DNA from: Yersinia enterocolitica subsp. enterocolitica
GTDB taxonomy: Bacteria > Pseudomonadota > Gammaproteobacteria > Enterobacterales > Enterobacteriaceae
DNA length: 64,000 nucleotides
Reading direction: 5' to 3'
Assembly: GCF_901472495.1 (NCBI RefSeq)
Contig: NZ_LR590469.1
Span: 1,550,001-1,614,000 of the forward strand
Within the stretch, counting starts at the first letter, position 1; each line of letters opens with the position of its first letter. Shown here piece after piece: positions 18,259-26,802 of this stretch. The notes below the pieces were generated by a model, which was not told the origin of the DNA, did not search any database, and saw nothing but the letters and a program-made list of their open reading frames with translations. The translations under genes and the position numbers were made by a program.

Positions 18259-20541
18259 ATGACCGAACTTAATGAAAAATTGGCCAAAGCATGGCAAGGT
18301 TTTACCCAAGGTGACTGGCAAAAAGAAGTCAACGTTCGTGACTTCATCCAGAAAAACTACACCCCTTATGAAGGCGATGAGTCCTTCCTTGCCGGCTCTA
18401 CCGAAGCGACCGACAAGTTGTGGGCGCAAGTTATGGAAGGTATCAAACTGGAAAACCGCACTCATGCGCCAGTTGATTTCGATACCGACGTAGCAGCGAC
18501 CATCATTTCACACGATGCTGGCTACATTAATAAAGATCTGGAAACCATCGTTGGTTTGCAGACTGAAAAACCATTGAAACGTGCCCTGATCCCATTCGGC
18601 GGCATCAAAATGGTAGAAGGTTCTTGCAAAGTTTACGGTCGTGAACTTGACCCGCAACTGAAAAAAGTCTTCACCGAATACCGTAAAACACATAACCAAG
18701 GTGTGTTTGACGTTTATACCAAAGACATCCTGAACTGCCGTAAATCTGGTGTACTGACTGGTTTGCCAGATGCTTATGGCCGTGGCCGTATCATCGGTGA
18801 CTATCGTCGTGTAGCCGTTTACGGTATCGACTTCCTGATGAAAGACAAACTGGCTCAGTTCAACTCTTTGCAGGATGACCTGGAAAACGGTAAAGACCTG
18901 GAAATGACCATTCAGCTGCGCGAAGAAATTGCTGAACAGCATCGCGCTCTGGGTCAAATCAAAGAAATGGCAGCCAAATATGGTTGTGATATTTCTGGGC
19001 CAGCAACTAACGCCAAAGAAGCAGTACAGTGGACTTACTTCGGCTACCTGGCTGCGGTTAAATCTCAGAACGGCGCTGCAATGTCCTTCGGCCGTGTTTC
19101 TACCTTCCTCGATGTTTATATCGAACGTGATATGAAAGAAGGTAAACTGACTGAAATCGAAGCGCAGGAACTGATTGACCATTTGGTAATGAAACTGCGT
19201 ATGGTTCGCTTCCTGCGTACCCCTGAGTATGATGAGCTGTTCTCTGGTGACCCAATCTGGGCAACTGAGTCTCTGGCTGGTATGGGCGTTGATGGCCGTA
19301 CTCTGGTGACTAAAACTAGCTTCCGCTTCTTGAACACCCTGTACACCATGGGGCCGTCTCCAGAGCCGAACATGACCATCCTGTGGTCTGAAAAGCTGCC
19401 ACTGAACTTCAAAAAATATGCAGCTAAAGTGTCTATCGATACTTCATCTGTACAGTATGAAAACGATGACCTGATGCGTCCTGACTTCAACAACGATGAC
19501 TATGCCATCGCATGTTGTGTTAGCCCGATGATTGTCGGTAAACAAATGCAGTTCTTCGGCGCGCGTGCCAACCTGGCGAAAACCATGTTGTATGCAATTA
19601 ACGGCGGCGTTGATGAAAAAATGAAGATCCAGGTTGGCCCGAAAGAAGCGCCAATGATGGATGAAGTGCTGGACTATGACAAAGTCATGGAACGCATGGA
19701 TCACTTTATGGATTGGCTGGCTAAACAATACGTTACTGCGCTGAACATCATCCATTACATGCATGACAAGTACAGCTACGAAGCTGCACTGATGGCCCTG
19801 CATGACCGTGATGTTTACCGTACTATGGCGTGTGGTATTGCAGGCCTGTCTGTTGCTGCTGACTCCCTGTCTGCTATCAAATATGCCAAAGTAAGCACCA
19901 TTCGTGATGCTGATGGCTTGGCTATCGACTTCAATATCGAAGGCGAATATCCACAGTTTGGTAACAACGACTCACGCGTTGATGACATCGCTTGTGACCT
20001 GGTTGAGCGCTTCATGAAGAAAATTCAGAAGCTGCGTACTTACCGTGGTGCAGTCGCAACTCAGTCTGTGCTGACCATCACCTCTAACGTGGTTTATGGT
20101 AAGAAAACAGGTAACACCCCAGATGGCCGCCGCGCTGGCGCTCCATTCGGTCCAGGTGCTAACCCAATGCACGGTCGTGACCAGAAAGGTGCTGTTGCCT
20201 CTCTGACTTCTGTTGCTAAACTGCCGTTTGCTTACGCGAAAGATGGTATTTCTTACACCTTCTCCATCGTGCCAAACGCACTGGGTAAAGACGACGAAGT
20301 TCGTAAAGCTAACCTGGCAGGTCTGATGGATGGTTACTTCCATCACGAGGCGTCCATCGAAGGTGGTCAACACCTGAACGTGAACGTAATGAACCGCGAA
20401 ATGCTGTTAGATGCGATGGAAAATCCGGAAAAATATCCGCAATTGACCATCCGTGTATCAGGCTACGCTGTTCGTTTCAACTCGCTGACTAAAGAACAGC
20501 AGCAGGATGTGATTACACGTACATTCACGCAGTCAATATAA
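18259..20541 (+). CDS. pflB: Pyruvate formate-lyase (formate acetyltransferase)
   Basis: PflB is a glycyl-radical enzyme converting pyruvate and CoA to acetyl-CoA and formate during anaerobic growth. The start is set at the ATG at 18259 (MTELNEKLAKAW) after an AAGG, giving 760 residues as in E. coli. The adjacent active cysteines are Cys419-Cys420 (IACCVSP). The radical glycine is Gly735 in RVSGYAVRF, exactly where expected with Met counted. Codon use looks strongly biased, as for a highly expressed gene. It needs PflA, encoded downstream, for activation. Confidence 0.99.
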   Translation: MTELNEKLAKAWQGFTQGDWQKEVNVRDFIQKNYTPYEGDESFLAGSTEATDKLWAQVMEGIKLENRTHAPVDFDTDVAATIISHDAGYINKDLETIVGLQTEKPLKRALIPFGGIKMVEGSCKVYGRELDPQLKKVFTEYRKTHNQGVFDVYTKDILNCRKSGVLTGLPDAYGRGRIIGDYRRVAVYGIDFLMKDKLAQFNSLQDDLENGKDLEMTIQLREEIAEQHRALGQIKEMAAKYGCDISGPATNAKEAVQWTYFGYLAAVKSQNGAAMSFGRVSTFLDVYIERDMKEGKLTEIEAQELIDHLVMKLRMVRFLRTPEYDELFSGDPIWATESLAGMGVDGRTLVTKTSFRFLNTLYTMGPSPEPNMTILWSEKLPLNFKKYAAKVSIDTSSVQYENDDLMRPDFNNDDYAIACCVSPMIVGKQMQFFGARANLAKTMLYAINGGVDEKMKIQVGPKEAPMMDEVLDYDKVMERMDHFMDWLAKQYVTALNIIHYMHDKYSYEAALMALHDRDVYRTMACGIAGLSVAADSLSAIKYAKVSTIRDADGLAIDFNIEGEYPQFGNNDSRVDDIACDLVERFMKKIQKLRTYRGAVATQSVLTITSNVVYGKKTGNTPDGRRAGAPFGPGANPMHGRDQKGAVASLTSVAKLPFAYAKDGISYTFSIVPNALGKDDEVRKANLAGLMDGYFHHEASIEGGQHLNVNVMNREMLLDAMENPEKYPQLTIRVSGYAVRFNSLTKEQQQDVITRTFTQSI

Positions 20542-20566
20542 GTTCTAACTAAAATAGATTAGACTA

Positions 20567-20592
20567 AAAGGCTCCACCTTCGTGGGGCCTTT
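20567..20592 (+). terminator. Intercistronic terminator between pflB and pflA
   Basis: An 11-pair stem with one mismatch (AAAGGCTCCAC / GTGGGGCCTTT), a 4-base CTTC loop and a TTTATTTAT tail lie between pflB and pflA. This would reduce transcription into pflA, fitting the much lower need for the activase. Confidence 0.75.
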
Positions 20593-20619
20593 ATTTATCC
20601 AGTATTGGAGTAACCTGCA

Positions 20620-21360
20620 ATGTCCGTACTTGGCCGCATTCACTCATTCGAATCCTGTGGCACCGTTGACGGCCCTGGTATTCGATTTATCGTATTCTTC
20701 CAGGGTTGCCTCATGCGCTGCCTGTATTGCCACAACCGTGATACCTGGGACACCCATGGCGGTAAGGAAGTTACCGTTGAAGAATTGGTCAAAGAAGCCG
20801 TTACCTATCGCCATTTTATGAATGCTTCTGGTGGCGGTGTTACTGCCTCCGGTGGTGAAGCCATCTTACAGGCTGAGTTTGTCCGTGATTGGTTCCGCGC
20901 CTGTCACGAAGAAGGTATTCACACTTGTCTGGATACCAATGGTTTTGTGCGCCGTTATGATCCGGTGATTGATGAATTACTGGATGCCACCGATTTAGTG
21001 ATGCTGGATTTAAAACAGATGGATGACAGCGTGCATCAGAATCTGGTCGGCGTATCTAATCACCGAACCTTGGAATTTGCTCGTTACCTGGCAAAACGTA
21101 ATCAAAAAACCTGGATCCGTTATGTGGTGGTGCCGGGTTGGTCAGATGATGACAAATCTGCTCATATGCTGGGTGAGTTCACTCAGAACATGACCAATAT
21201 CGAGAAAATCGAATTGTTGCCTTACCATGAGCTAGGTAAGCACAAATGGATTGCCATGGGCGAAGAATACAAACTGGATGGGGTCAAGCCCCCTACCGCG
21301 GAGATTATGGACCGCGTGAAAGGTATTCTTGAAAGCTATGGTCACAAAGTAATCTACTAA
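20620..21360 (+). CDS. pflA: Pyruvate formate-lyase activating enzyme
   Basis: PflA is the radical-SAM activase that installs the glycyl radical on PflB. The 246-residue protein has the CxxxCxxC cluster motif at Cys30, Cys34 and Cys37 (GCLMRCLYCHN). A glycine-rich SAM site, ASGGEAILQ, follows. It is 78 bases downstream of pflB, behind the intercistronic hairpin. Length equals E. coli PflA. Confidence 0.98.
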   Translation: MSVLGRIHSFESCGTVDGPGIRFIVFFQGCLMRCLYCHNRDTWDTHGGKEVTVEELVKEAVTYRHFMNASGGGVTASGGEAILQAEFVRDWFRACHEEGIHTCLDTNGFVRRYDPVIDELLDATDLVMLDLKQMDDSVHQNLVGVSNHRTLEFARYLAKRNQKTWIRYVVVPGWSDDDKSAHMLGEFTQNMTNIEKIELLPYHELGKHKWIAMGEEYKLDGVKPPTAEIMDRVKGILESYGHKVIY

Positions 21361-21401
21361 TAATCATCAGAACACTAGCTGATTTTCAATCAATACCGCC
21401 A

Positions 21402-21432
21402 TGCAAGATTTCCTCGCTGGCGGTATTTTTTT
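21402..21432. terminator. Terminator between convergent pflA and ycaD
   Basis: A 10-bp stem (AATACCGCCA / TGGCGGTATT) is followed on the plus strand by an uninterrupted T-run, a strong terminator for pflA. On the minus strand the tail is poor, so it probably serves pflA mainly. Confidence 0.85.
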
Positions 21433-21437
21433 GGCGG

Positions 21438-22586
21438 TTACACCGCAGCGAATGGTGTTTTTTGCTGATCGGGTTTGCGTAGCAACATCATTAAATACAC
21501 CAAAGCCACACCCGCAATCATGATGAACAATAGATTGTCTGAATAGCGCTGCATCAATAATGAAGTCATGGTCGGGCCGGTCAGGCTACCGATGGTATAA
21601 CTCATCAATAGCGCCTGATTCATTGCGACCAATTTATCGGCACTCACCTTTTCACATGCCCACGCCATGGCGACAGGATAAAGGGTAAAACCGGCGCACC
21701 CCAAAATAAACAGTGCCGGTGCCAGCGCATAGTTACCCAGAATGGCGATACTACCGAGAATCACCACAAACACCTGAATCCGCAGTACCAACAAACGACC
21801 ATAGCGGTCGGCCATTTTGCCTATTGGCCACTGACCAATAATCCCTGAACTGACCAGCAACGCCATCCACCATCCAACACTGGCGTCACTCATTCCTTGA
21901 TGCGATAAATACAACGGCAGCAAACCATAGAGCGAACCTAATAACACACCGGATATAATGCAGCCATTAATCCCCAAACGCGCACTACGGCGCTTCAGCA
22001 TCGGCCAAACGGCGATATGGGGTACATCACCACTATCTTGATGAGAAAAATGTGCAAATAACAGCGGCAACATCGCGGTAATGACCAAAGCACTGACCCA
22101 CGGAATAACACTCAGTAGTTGAGTCGAAACCACGCCCAAGAGTAATTGCCCAGTGACCGTGCCCAGATAGTAAACCATCATATAGGCCGCCAGCAGTTGC
22201 CCACGGTTGGTTACCGTACCACTGCGCAATAATGCGCTTTCGACAATAACCCAAATTAATGCGCACGCCACACCCGCGAAAAAGCGCCACCCTAACCAGC
22301 TCCAAAAATCAACCGACAGCATTAACCCGCACGTCGCTAGCGCGAATAATATACAGGAATAATGGTAGCTGCGATTAAAACCGAGTTGTTGGATAATCCG
22401 CCCGGCAATCAATGTCCCAACCAGATTCCCGCTAAAATACGATGAACTTACCATCCCCACTTGCCAGGTCGGCAATTGTTGATGAGATAGCCATAAGGGA
22501 ACCAATGTATTTAAAACCGCGATAGAAATCGTAAACAGCAAAAGCCCACAGAGCAAAAGCAGCACCGGGCGAGAATATGCGGACAT
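21438..22586 (-). CDS. ycaD: Major facilitator superfamily transporter YcaD
   Basis: A 382-residue, 12-helix MFS protein orthologous to E. coli YcaD, whose substrate is unknown. The open frame runs on to 22832, but the ATG at 22586 (MSAYSRPVLLLLCG) aligns with the E. coli start and the extra upstream part is not hydrophobic. Typical MFS loop sequences are seen (GRIIQQLGFNRSY after helix 2 and GKMADRYGRLLVLR mid-protein). E. coli has dmsABC and ycaC between this gene and serS; they are absent here. Confidence 0.93.
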   Translation of the reverse strand: MSAYSRPVLLLLCGLLLFTISIAVLNTLVPLWLSHQQLPTWQVGMVSSSYFSGNLVGTLIAGRIIQQLGFNRSYHYSCILFALATCGLMLSVDFWSWLGWRFFAGVACALIWVIVESALLRSGTVTNRGQLLAAYMMVYYLGTVTGQLLLGVVSTQLLSVIPWVSALVITAMLPLLFAHFSHQDSGDVPHIAVWPMLKRRSARLGINGCIISGVLLGSLYGLLPLYLSHQGMSDASVGWWMALLVSSGIIGQWPIGKMADRYGRLLVLRIQVFVVILGSIAILGNYALAPALFILGCAGFTLYPVAMAWACEKVSADKLVAMNQALLMSYTIGSLTGPTMTSLLMQRYSDNLLFIMIAGVALVYLMMLLRKPDQQKTPFAAV

Positions 22587-22739
22587 AATAAGATTGAAGC
22601 CGTCGGGACAAGAAAGTGAGCGCATCATGCCACTGGTGATAAAAAAGTCAATTACATCACGAGAGTTGATAGCACAATATGTTGTTGGATAAATCCCTGT
22701 GCGATAAATTTTGTGTATTCGCCATAACCCAAAAAAGAA

Positions 22740-22759
22740 AAAGCGCCCGTAGGCGCTTT
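22740..22759 (-). terminator. Distal copy of the serS terminator hairpin, with T-run
   Basis: A perfect 8-bp stem AAAGCGCC / GGCGCTTT is followed on the minus strand by TTTCTTTTTT. An almost identical hairpin without a T-run lies at 22924-22943, with the YPAL-like element between them. This copy retains the functional tail, so serS transcripts should read through the element and stop here. Confidence 0.75.
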
Positions 22760-22923
22760 CAGACTGCGACAAACCTCGACGACTCAATCTTGCAAGGTGA
22801 AGACAGGTAGAAGAGTAAAGCGTCCGCGCCATGGACGGCGCGGCTCGAGCCCCCAGGGAGGGGTTTACGGCGTCTTTACGATCTACCTGTTTTCACCGTT
22901 ACGGGCACTTTGTCATTAACCTC
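22760..22923. mobile_element. YPAL-like palindromic miniature element, copy 2
   Basis: About 164 bases, closely similar to 16716-16880, from CAGACTGCGACAAA to TTTGTCATTAACCTC. It lies between two copies of the 20-base serS terminator hairpin, which I read as a target-site duplication. It would be cotranscribed with serS as a stable hairpin in the 3' untranslated region. Confidence 0.8.
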
Positions 22924-22943
22924 AAAGCGCCCATAGGCGCTTT
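22924..22943 (-). repeat. Proximal duplicate of the serS terminator hairpin
   Basis: AAAGCGCC-CATA-GGCGCTTT differs from the distal copy by one loop base and lacks the T-run. It lies about 40 bases after the serS stop. It is best explained as one half of the duplication made when the palindromic element inserted. Confidence 0.7.
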
Positions 22944-22983
22944 ATAACTACTTGATAATCAAGCGAGATATATTGACTCGTGA

Positions 22984-24276
22984 CTAACCAATAAATTCCA
23001 AACCACCCATATAAGGGCGCAAAACTTCTGGTACCTGGATACGGCCATCAGCCTGCTGGTAATTTTCCAGCACTGCAACCAAAGTACGCCCAACCGCCAG
23101 ACCAGAACCATTCAGGGTATGAACCAAACGGGTTTTTCTGTCAGTTTTGTTACGGCAACGTGCTTGCATACGACGAGCCTGGAAATCCCACATGTTTGAA
23201 CATGAGGAAATTTCGCGATAAGTATTCTGCGCTGGCAACCACACTTCCAAGTCGTAAGTTTTGCTGGAGCCAAAGCCCATATCACCAGTACACAACAACA
23301 TTTTGCGATATGGCAATTCCAGCAATTGCAGCACTTTCTCTGCGTGACCGGTCAGTTCTTCCAGTGCCGCCATAGAATCTTCAGGGCGGGTTATCTGCAC
23401 CATCTCAACTTTGTCGAATTGATGCATACGGATCAAGCCACGGGTATCACGGCCATAGGAACCCGCTTCAGAACGGAAGCAAGGTGTATGTGCCGTCATT
23501 TTCAATGGCAGAGACTCTTCTTCCAGAATCTCATCACGCACCAGATTGGTCACCGGCACTTCTGCCGTTGGAATCAATGCATAGTTGCTGCTGTCAGATT
23601 CTTCTTCCAGTGGTTTGGTATGGAAAAGATCACCACCAAATTTAGGCAACTGGCCAGTACCGTACAGAGTCGCATGGTTAACTAAATAAGGAACATAAGT
23701 TTCCAGATAACCGTGTTTTTCAGTGTGCAAGTCCAGCATGAACTGTGCCAATGCGCGGTGCATACGAGCAATTTGCCCTTTCATCACCACAAAACGCGCG
23801 CCAGTCAGTTTCACCGCGGCGGCAAAATCAAGCCCACCCGCCATTTCACCCAAGGAAACGTGATCTCTCACCTCAAAGTCATACTGGCGTGGTTCGCCCC
23901 AACGGCTGACTTCAAGATTATCGTTTTCATCTTTACCCACTGGAACCGAATCATCCGGCAGATTAGGAATCGACAATGCCAGATCGCGGATTTCGTTTTG
24001 CAACTTGTCCAATTCGGCCTTGGCTGCATCCAGCTTTTCACCCAACTCGTTGACTTCAAGACGTAATGGTTCGATATCTTCGCCACGCGCCTTAGCCGCA
24101 CCAATCAGTTTCGATCGGGAGTTACGTTCTGCTTGCAGACTTTCTGTTTCAACCTGTAAAACTTTGCGGCGCTCTTCTTGTTGGCGCAACATCTCAACAT
24201 CAAGTTTAAAACCTCTGCGAGCCAGTTTTTCGGCAACTGCGTCTAGCTCATTGCGCAGCATATTGGGATCGAGCAT
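22984..24276 (-). CDS. serS: Seryl-tRNA synthetase
   Basis: SerS charges tRNA-Ser (and tRNA-Sec). The 430-residue class II synthetase starts MLDPNMLRNELDAVAEKL. It has the long N-terminal coiled-coil arm (about residues 30-100, rich in E/K/L) that grips the tRNA. The class II motifs follow: motif 2 FRSEAGSYGRDTRGLIRMHQF and motif 3 GSGLAVGRTLVAVLENYQ, each split by longer context. It lies downstream of rarA on the same strand as in E. coli. Confidence 0.98.
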   Translation of the reverse strand: MLDPNMLRNELDAVAEKLARRGFKLDVEMLRQQEERRKVLQVETESLQAERNSRSKLIGAAKARGEDIEPLRLEVNELGEKLDAAKAELDKLQNEIRDLALSIPNLPDDSVPVGKDENDNLEVSRWGEPRQYDFEVRDHVSLGEMAGGLDFAAAVKLTGARFVVMKGQIARMHRALAQFMLDLHTEKHGYLETYVPYLVNHATLYGTGQLPKFGGDLFHTKPLEEESDSSNYALIPTAEVPVTNLVRDEILEEESLPLKMTAHTPCFRSEAGSYGRDTRGLIRMHQFDKVEMVQITRPEDSMAALEELTGHAEKVLQLLELPYRKMLLCTGDMGFGSSKTYDLEVWLPAQNTYREISSCSNMWDFQARRMQARCRNKTDRKTRLVHTLNGSGLAVGRTLVAVLENYQQADGRIQVPEVLRPYMGGLEFIG

Positions 24277-24301
24277 GCTAGTCCTGTGCTTGTAGTTATG
24301 G

Positions 24302-24358
24302 TTACACCCTTAAACTGGAATTGCAGTGTTGTTAGCAACGCCATGATTTGGGGTATAA
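24302..24358. repeat. Degenerate ERIC-related remnant
   Basis: Read on the minus strand, this 57-base stretch begins TATACCCCAAATCATGGCGTTGC and ends AAGGGTGTAA, so its ends are imperfect inverted repeats. The first part resembles GATACCCAAAGTCATTGACG at 47754 and ATATCCAAAGTCATT at 36779. It is probably a decayed short palindromic repeat between rarA and serS; evidence is weak. Confidence 0.35.
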
Positions 24359-24447
24359 AGGGTTATTGAAAAGAATTTAACCACGTAAGCAGCATAAACA
24401 GCCGCTTAGCAGTTCTATATAGCGCTAACCTTACCGCAACAGCAAGG

Positions 24448-25792
24448 CTAGCGGTAGCGTTTTATCGGGCTATTTTGATCCTGCTCAGCCAGCCATGCCA
24501 GCTTTTCACCAATTTTGCCTTCCAGACCTCGGGATGACGGTAAATAGTAGCGGGTCGAGGCCATTTCTGGTGGAAAATAGTTCTCACCGGCAGCATAAGC
24601 ATGTTGCTCATCATGGGCATAACGATATTCAGCCCCCAACCCCATCTCTTTCATGAGCTTAGTTGGCGCATTACGCAGATGTTCCGGCACATCAAAGTCT
24701 GGTTTATCACGCGCATCTTGCATTGCTGCTTTAAACGCCGAGTAAACCGCATTACTTTTCGGCGCGCAGGCCAGATAAACAATAGCCTGAGCAATCGCTC
24801 GCTCACCTTCAGCTGGGCCAACACGGGTAAAACAATCCCACGCTGATATCGCCACTTGCATCGCGCGAGGATCGGCATTGCCAATATCTTCTGACGCAAT
24901 AGCCAGTAAACGTCGGGCAACATAAAGTGGATCACCGCCCGCCGTAATAATTCGCGCATACCAATACAAGGCAGCGTCTGGCGCAGAACCACGAATTGAT
25001 TTATGAACTGCCGAGATGAGGTCATAATATCGATCACCTTTATTATCAAAGCGCGCGCTACGCTCGCCTGACACTTCTTTCAGCAAATCCGGGGTTAACA
25101 CTCGAACCCCGCTGGCATCTATTTCTGCCATATCGGCCATCATTTCAAGGCTATTCAAAGCACGGCGCGCATCGCCCCCCCACCAATTCAGACATCATGC
25201 GGCGGGTTTCATCTGGCAGTTTTATATTCTGCCCACCATAGCCCCGACTGCTATCTGACATTGCTTGATCGATAACTTTTTCAATGTCTGCGGCAGTGAG
25301 AGCTTTGAGCAAATAAACCCGAGCCCTGGAGAGCAAAGCCGAGTTCAGCTCAAATGAAGGGTTTTCAGTAGTGGCACCAATAAATGTGATCGTGCCATCT
25401 TCGATATGGGGCAGGAATGCATCTTGCTGGCTTTTATTGAAGCGATGAACTTCATCAACAAATAAAATTGTTCGCCGCCCCGCGTCGCGGTTTTGGCGGG
25501 CACGTTCAATCGCTTCACGAATTTCTTTAATGCCAGAGGTCACCGCAGAAATACGTTCAACATCAGCTTGACCATAACGGCCAATAATTTCTGCCAACGT
25601 GGTTTTTCCGGTTCCCGGAGGCCCCCAAAGGATCATTGAGTGTAATTGCCCGGCAACGATTGCCCGCGGTAACGGTTTACCCGGAGCCAGCAAATGCTGC
25701 TGACCAATATATTGCTCCAACGTCAAAGGCCGCATACGCGCGGCCAATGGCTGAAACTCATTCTGGGAAAAGTCGAGGGACATATTACTCAC
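24448..25792 (-). pseudogene. rarA: rarA (mgsA), split by a +1 frameshift
   Basis: RarA is the AAA+ recombination factor related to clamp-loader subunits that acts at stalled forks. Two overlapping frames together encode the full protein. The first, 25151-25792, holds residues 1-206 with Walker A GPPGTGKT (57-64) and Walker B ILFVDEVHRF. The second, 24448-25158, holds the rest from ARRALNSLEMM to SPIKRYR. The break is in a run of seven G (minus strand) at 25175-25181; six would restore ELVGGDARRALNS, as in E. coli. The truncated product keeps the ATPase core but loses the C-terminal domains. It may be real, phase-variable or a sequencing error. Confidence 0.9.
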
Positions 25793-25799
25793 ACTGACC

Positions 25800-26411
25800 T
25801 CACTGCCGCTGGTCGTCCAGCGTCACGCCTTTTGGTAGGGTAAACTTAAATTTGCTGGCATCTGCTGAGCTATTTTGCTGGCCTTTCAGCGTATAAGCAC
25901 TGCGCTGCCCATCTTGCTCAACCGCCGTAAAGCTTTTAATGGTGCCCGTTGGCGTTACTGTGATAGCAAATTGCTTCAGATTGCCGCTGGCACTTTTCGG
26001 CGTCAGTTCAAAATCATCACCTTTCTGCTTCACATTATATTGTTTCCAATCATCTGGATTATTACGAGTAATAAGCATAAATGGTGTATTGCCTGTGGCA
26101 TTTTTCAGCCAGGTCGCCGTTGCCTGTTCAACAAATGGGTTATAGAACCACAATGTTTCACCATCAGAAATCAAAACGCTCTCGTCAGGGGAAGTCATGT
26201 GCCAATTAAATAAATTAGGCCGCTTCACCCATAACTCACCCTCGCCTTCTTGTACCGCAGTACCCTCTGAGCTGGTCACTTTTTGCGAGAAGTTAGCATG
26301 GAAACTGTTCACCTTGCCCAGGCGAGCTTGTAAGTCGGAACTGGCATCGGCCAGCGCGTGAGCCGAAATTAACCCCGATAACAGACAGCAAGCAACAAGC
26401 AGTTTTTTCAT
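25800..26411 (-). CDS. lolA: Periplasmic lipoprotein chaperone LolA
   Basis: LolA carries outer-membrane lipoproteins from the LolCDE transporter to LolB. The frame extends to 26525, but the ATG at 26411 (MKKLLVACCLLSG) starts a proper signal peptide cleaved after about residue 21 (AHALA / DASSDLQ), giving 203 residues as in E. coli. The mature sequence has the LolA features NSFHANFSQKV and the tryptophan-rich LWVKRPNLFNWHM. It lies just upstream of rarA (8-base gap) and downstream of ftsK, as in E. coli. Confidence 0.97.
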   Translation of the reverse strand: MKKLLVACCLLSGLISAHALADASSDLQARLGKVNSFHANFSQKVTSSEGTAVQEGEGELWVKRPNLFNWHMTSPDESVLISDGETLWFYNPFVEQATATWLKNATGNTPFMLITRNNPDDWKQYNVKQKGDDFELTPKSASGNLKQFAITVTPTGTIKSFTAVEQDGQRSAYTLKGQQNSSADASKFKFTLPKGVTLDDQRQ

Positions 26412-26468
26412 TATTCTAAATACCTTATAAAATTCTCTGATAAATATGGGGTTACGCTTCTTTGCATA

Positions 26469-26487
26469 AGGGCCGCAAAGCGGCCCT
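26469..26487 (-). terminator. Distal copy of a terminator-like hairpin after ftsK
   Basis: AGGGCCGC-AAA-GCGGCCCT is an 8-bp perfect stem with a 3-base loop. An identical copy lies at 26631-26649, with a short YPAL-like element between. There is no strong T-run, so it may attenuate between ftsK and lolA or act as an mRNA-stabilising stem. Confidence 0.55.
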
Positions 26488-26630
26488 GCAGACTGCTGAC
26501 AACCCCCAACGACTCGATCTTGCAAGGTGAGGACAGGTAGAAGAGTAAAGCGTCCGCGCCAGGGACGGGTTTACAGCGTCTTTACGATCTGCCTGTTTTC
26601 ACCGTTACGGGCACTTTGTCATTAACCTCA
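26488..26630. mobile_element. YPAL-like palindromic miniature element, copy 3 (internally deleted)
   Basis: About 143 bases from CAGACTGCTGAC to TTTGTCATTAACCTCA. It aligns with copies 1 and 2 except that about 25 bases of the loop region (GCGCGGGTCGAGCCC and following) are missing. Both sides carry the same AGGGCCGCAAAGCGGCCCT hairpin, consistent with a 19-base target duplication. Confidence 0.78.
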
Positions 26631-26649
26631 AGGGCCGCAAAGCGGCCCT
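26631..26649 (-). repeat. Proximal duplicate of the ftsK-lolA intergenic hairpin
   Basis: Identical in all 19 bases to 26469-26487 (AGGGCCGCAAAGCGGCCCT). The exact identity of the two copies marks them as a direct duplication flanking the palindromic element. Confidence 0.75.
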
Positions 26650-26652
26650 GTC

Positions 26653-26779
26653 TATACCCGTCATCTTTCAAGATACCGGGGTGTTGGCTGCCATCACTCA
26701 CCCAAATCATTGAGTTATCTCAACTCCTTGGGTTTATTTGGTTGCCGCCGACCTGCAACTCGAAATCTATTGGGTATAT
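26653..26779. repeat. ERIC element (127 bp)
   Basis: A 127-base imperfect palindrome with ends TATACCCGTCATCTTTCAAG and TGGGTATA. It contains GTGTTGGCTGCC, a diverged central stem and GGTTGCCGCCGACCTGCAAC, the hallmarks of ERIC/IRU repeats. It lies between ftsK and the YPAL-like element and would be part of the ftsK-lolA transcript. Confidence 0.85.
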
Positions 26780-26802
26780 GTTAACTGCCTCAGAGTAAAA
26801 GG

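Noticed and set aside
18508..20373. Long open frames antisense to pflB
   Set aside because: They mirror the biased codons of pflB and show no protein family features.
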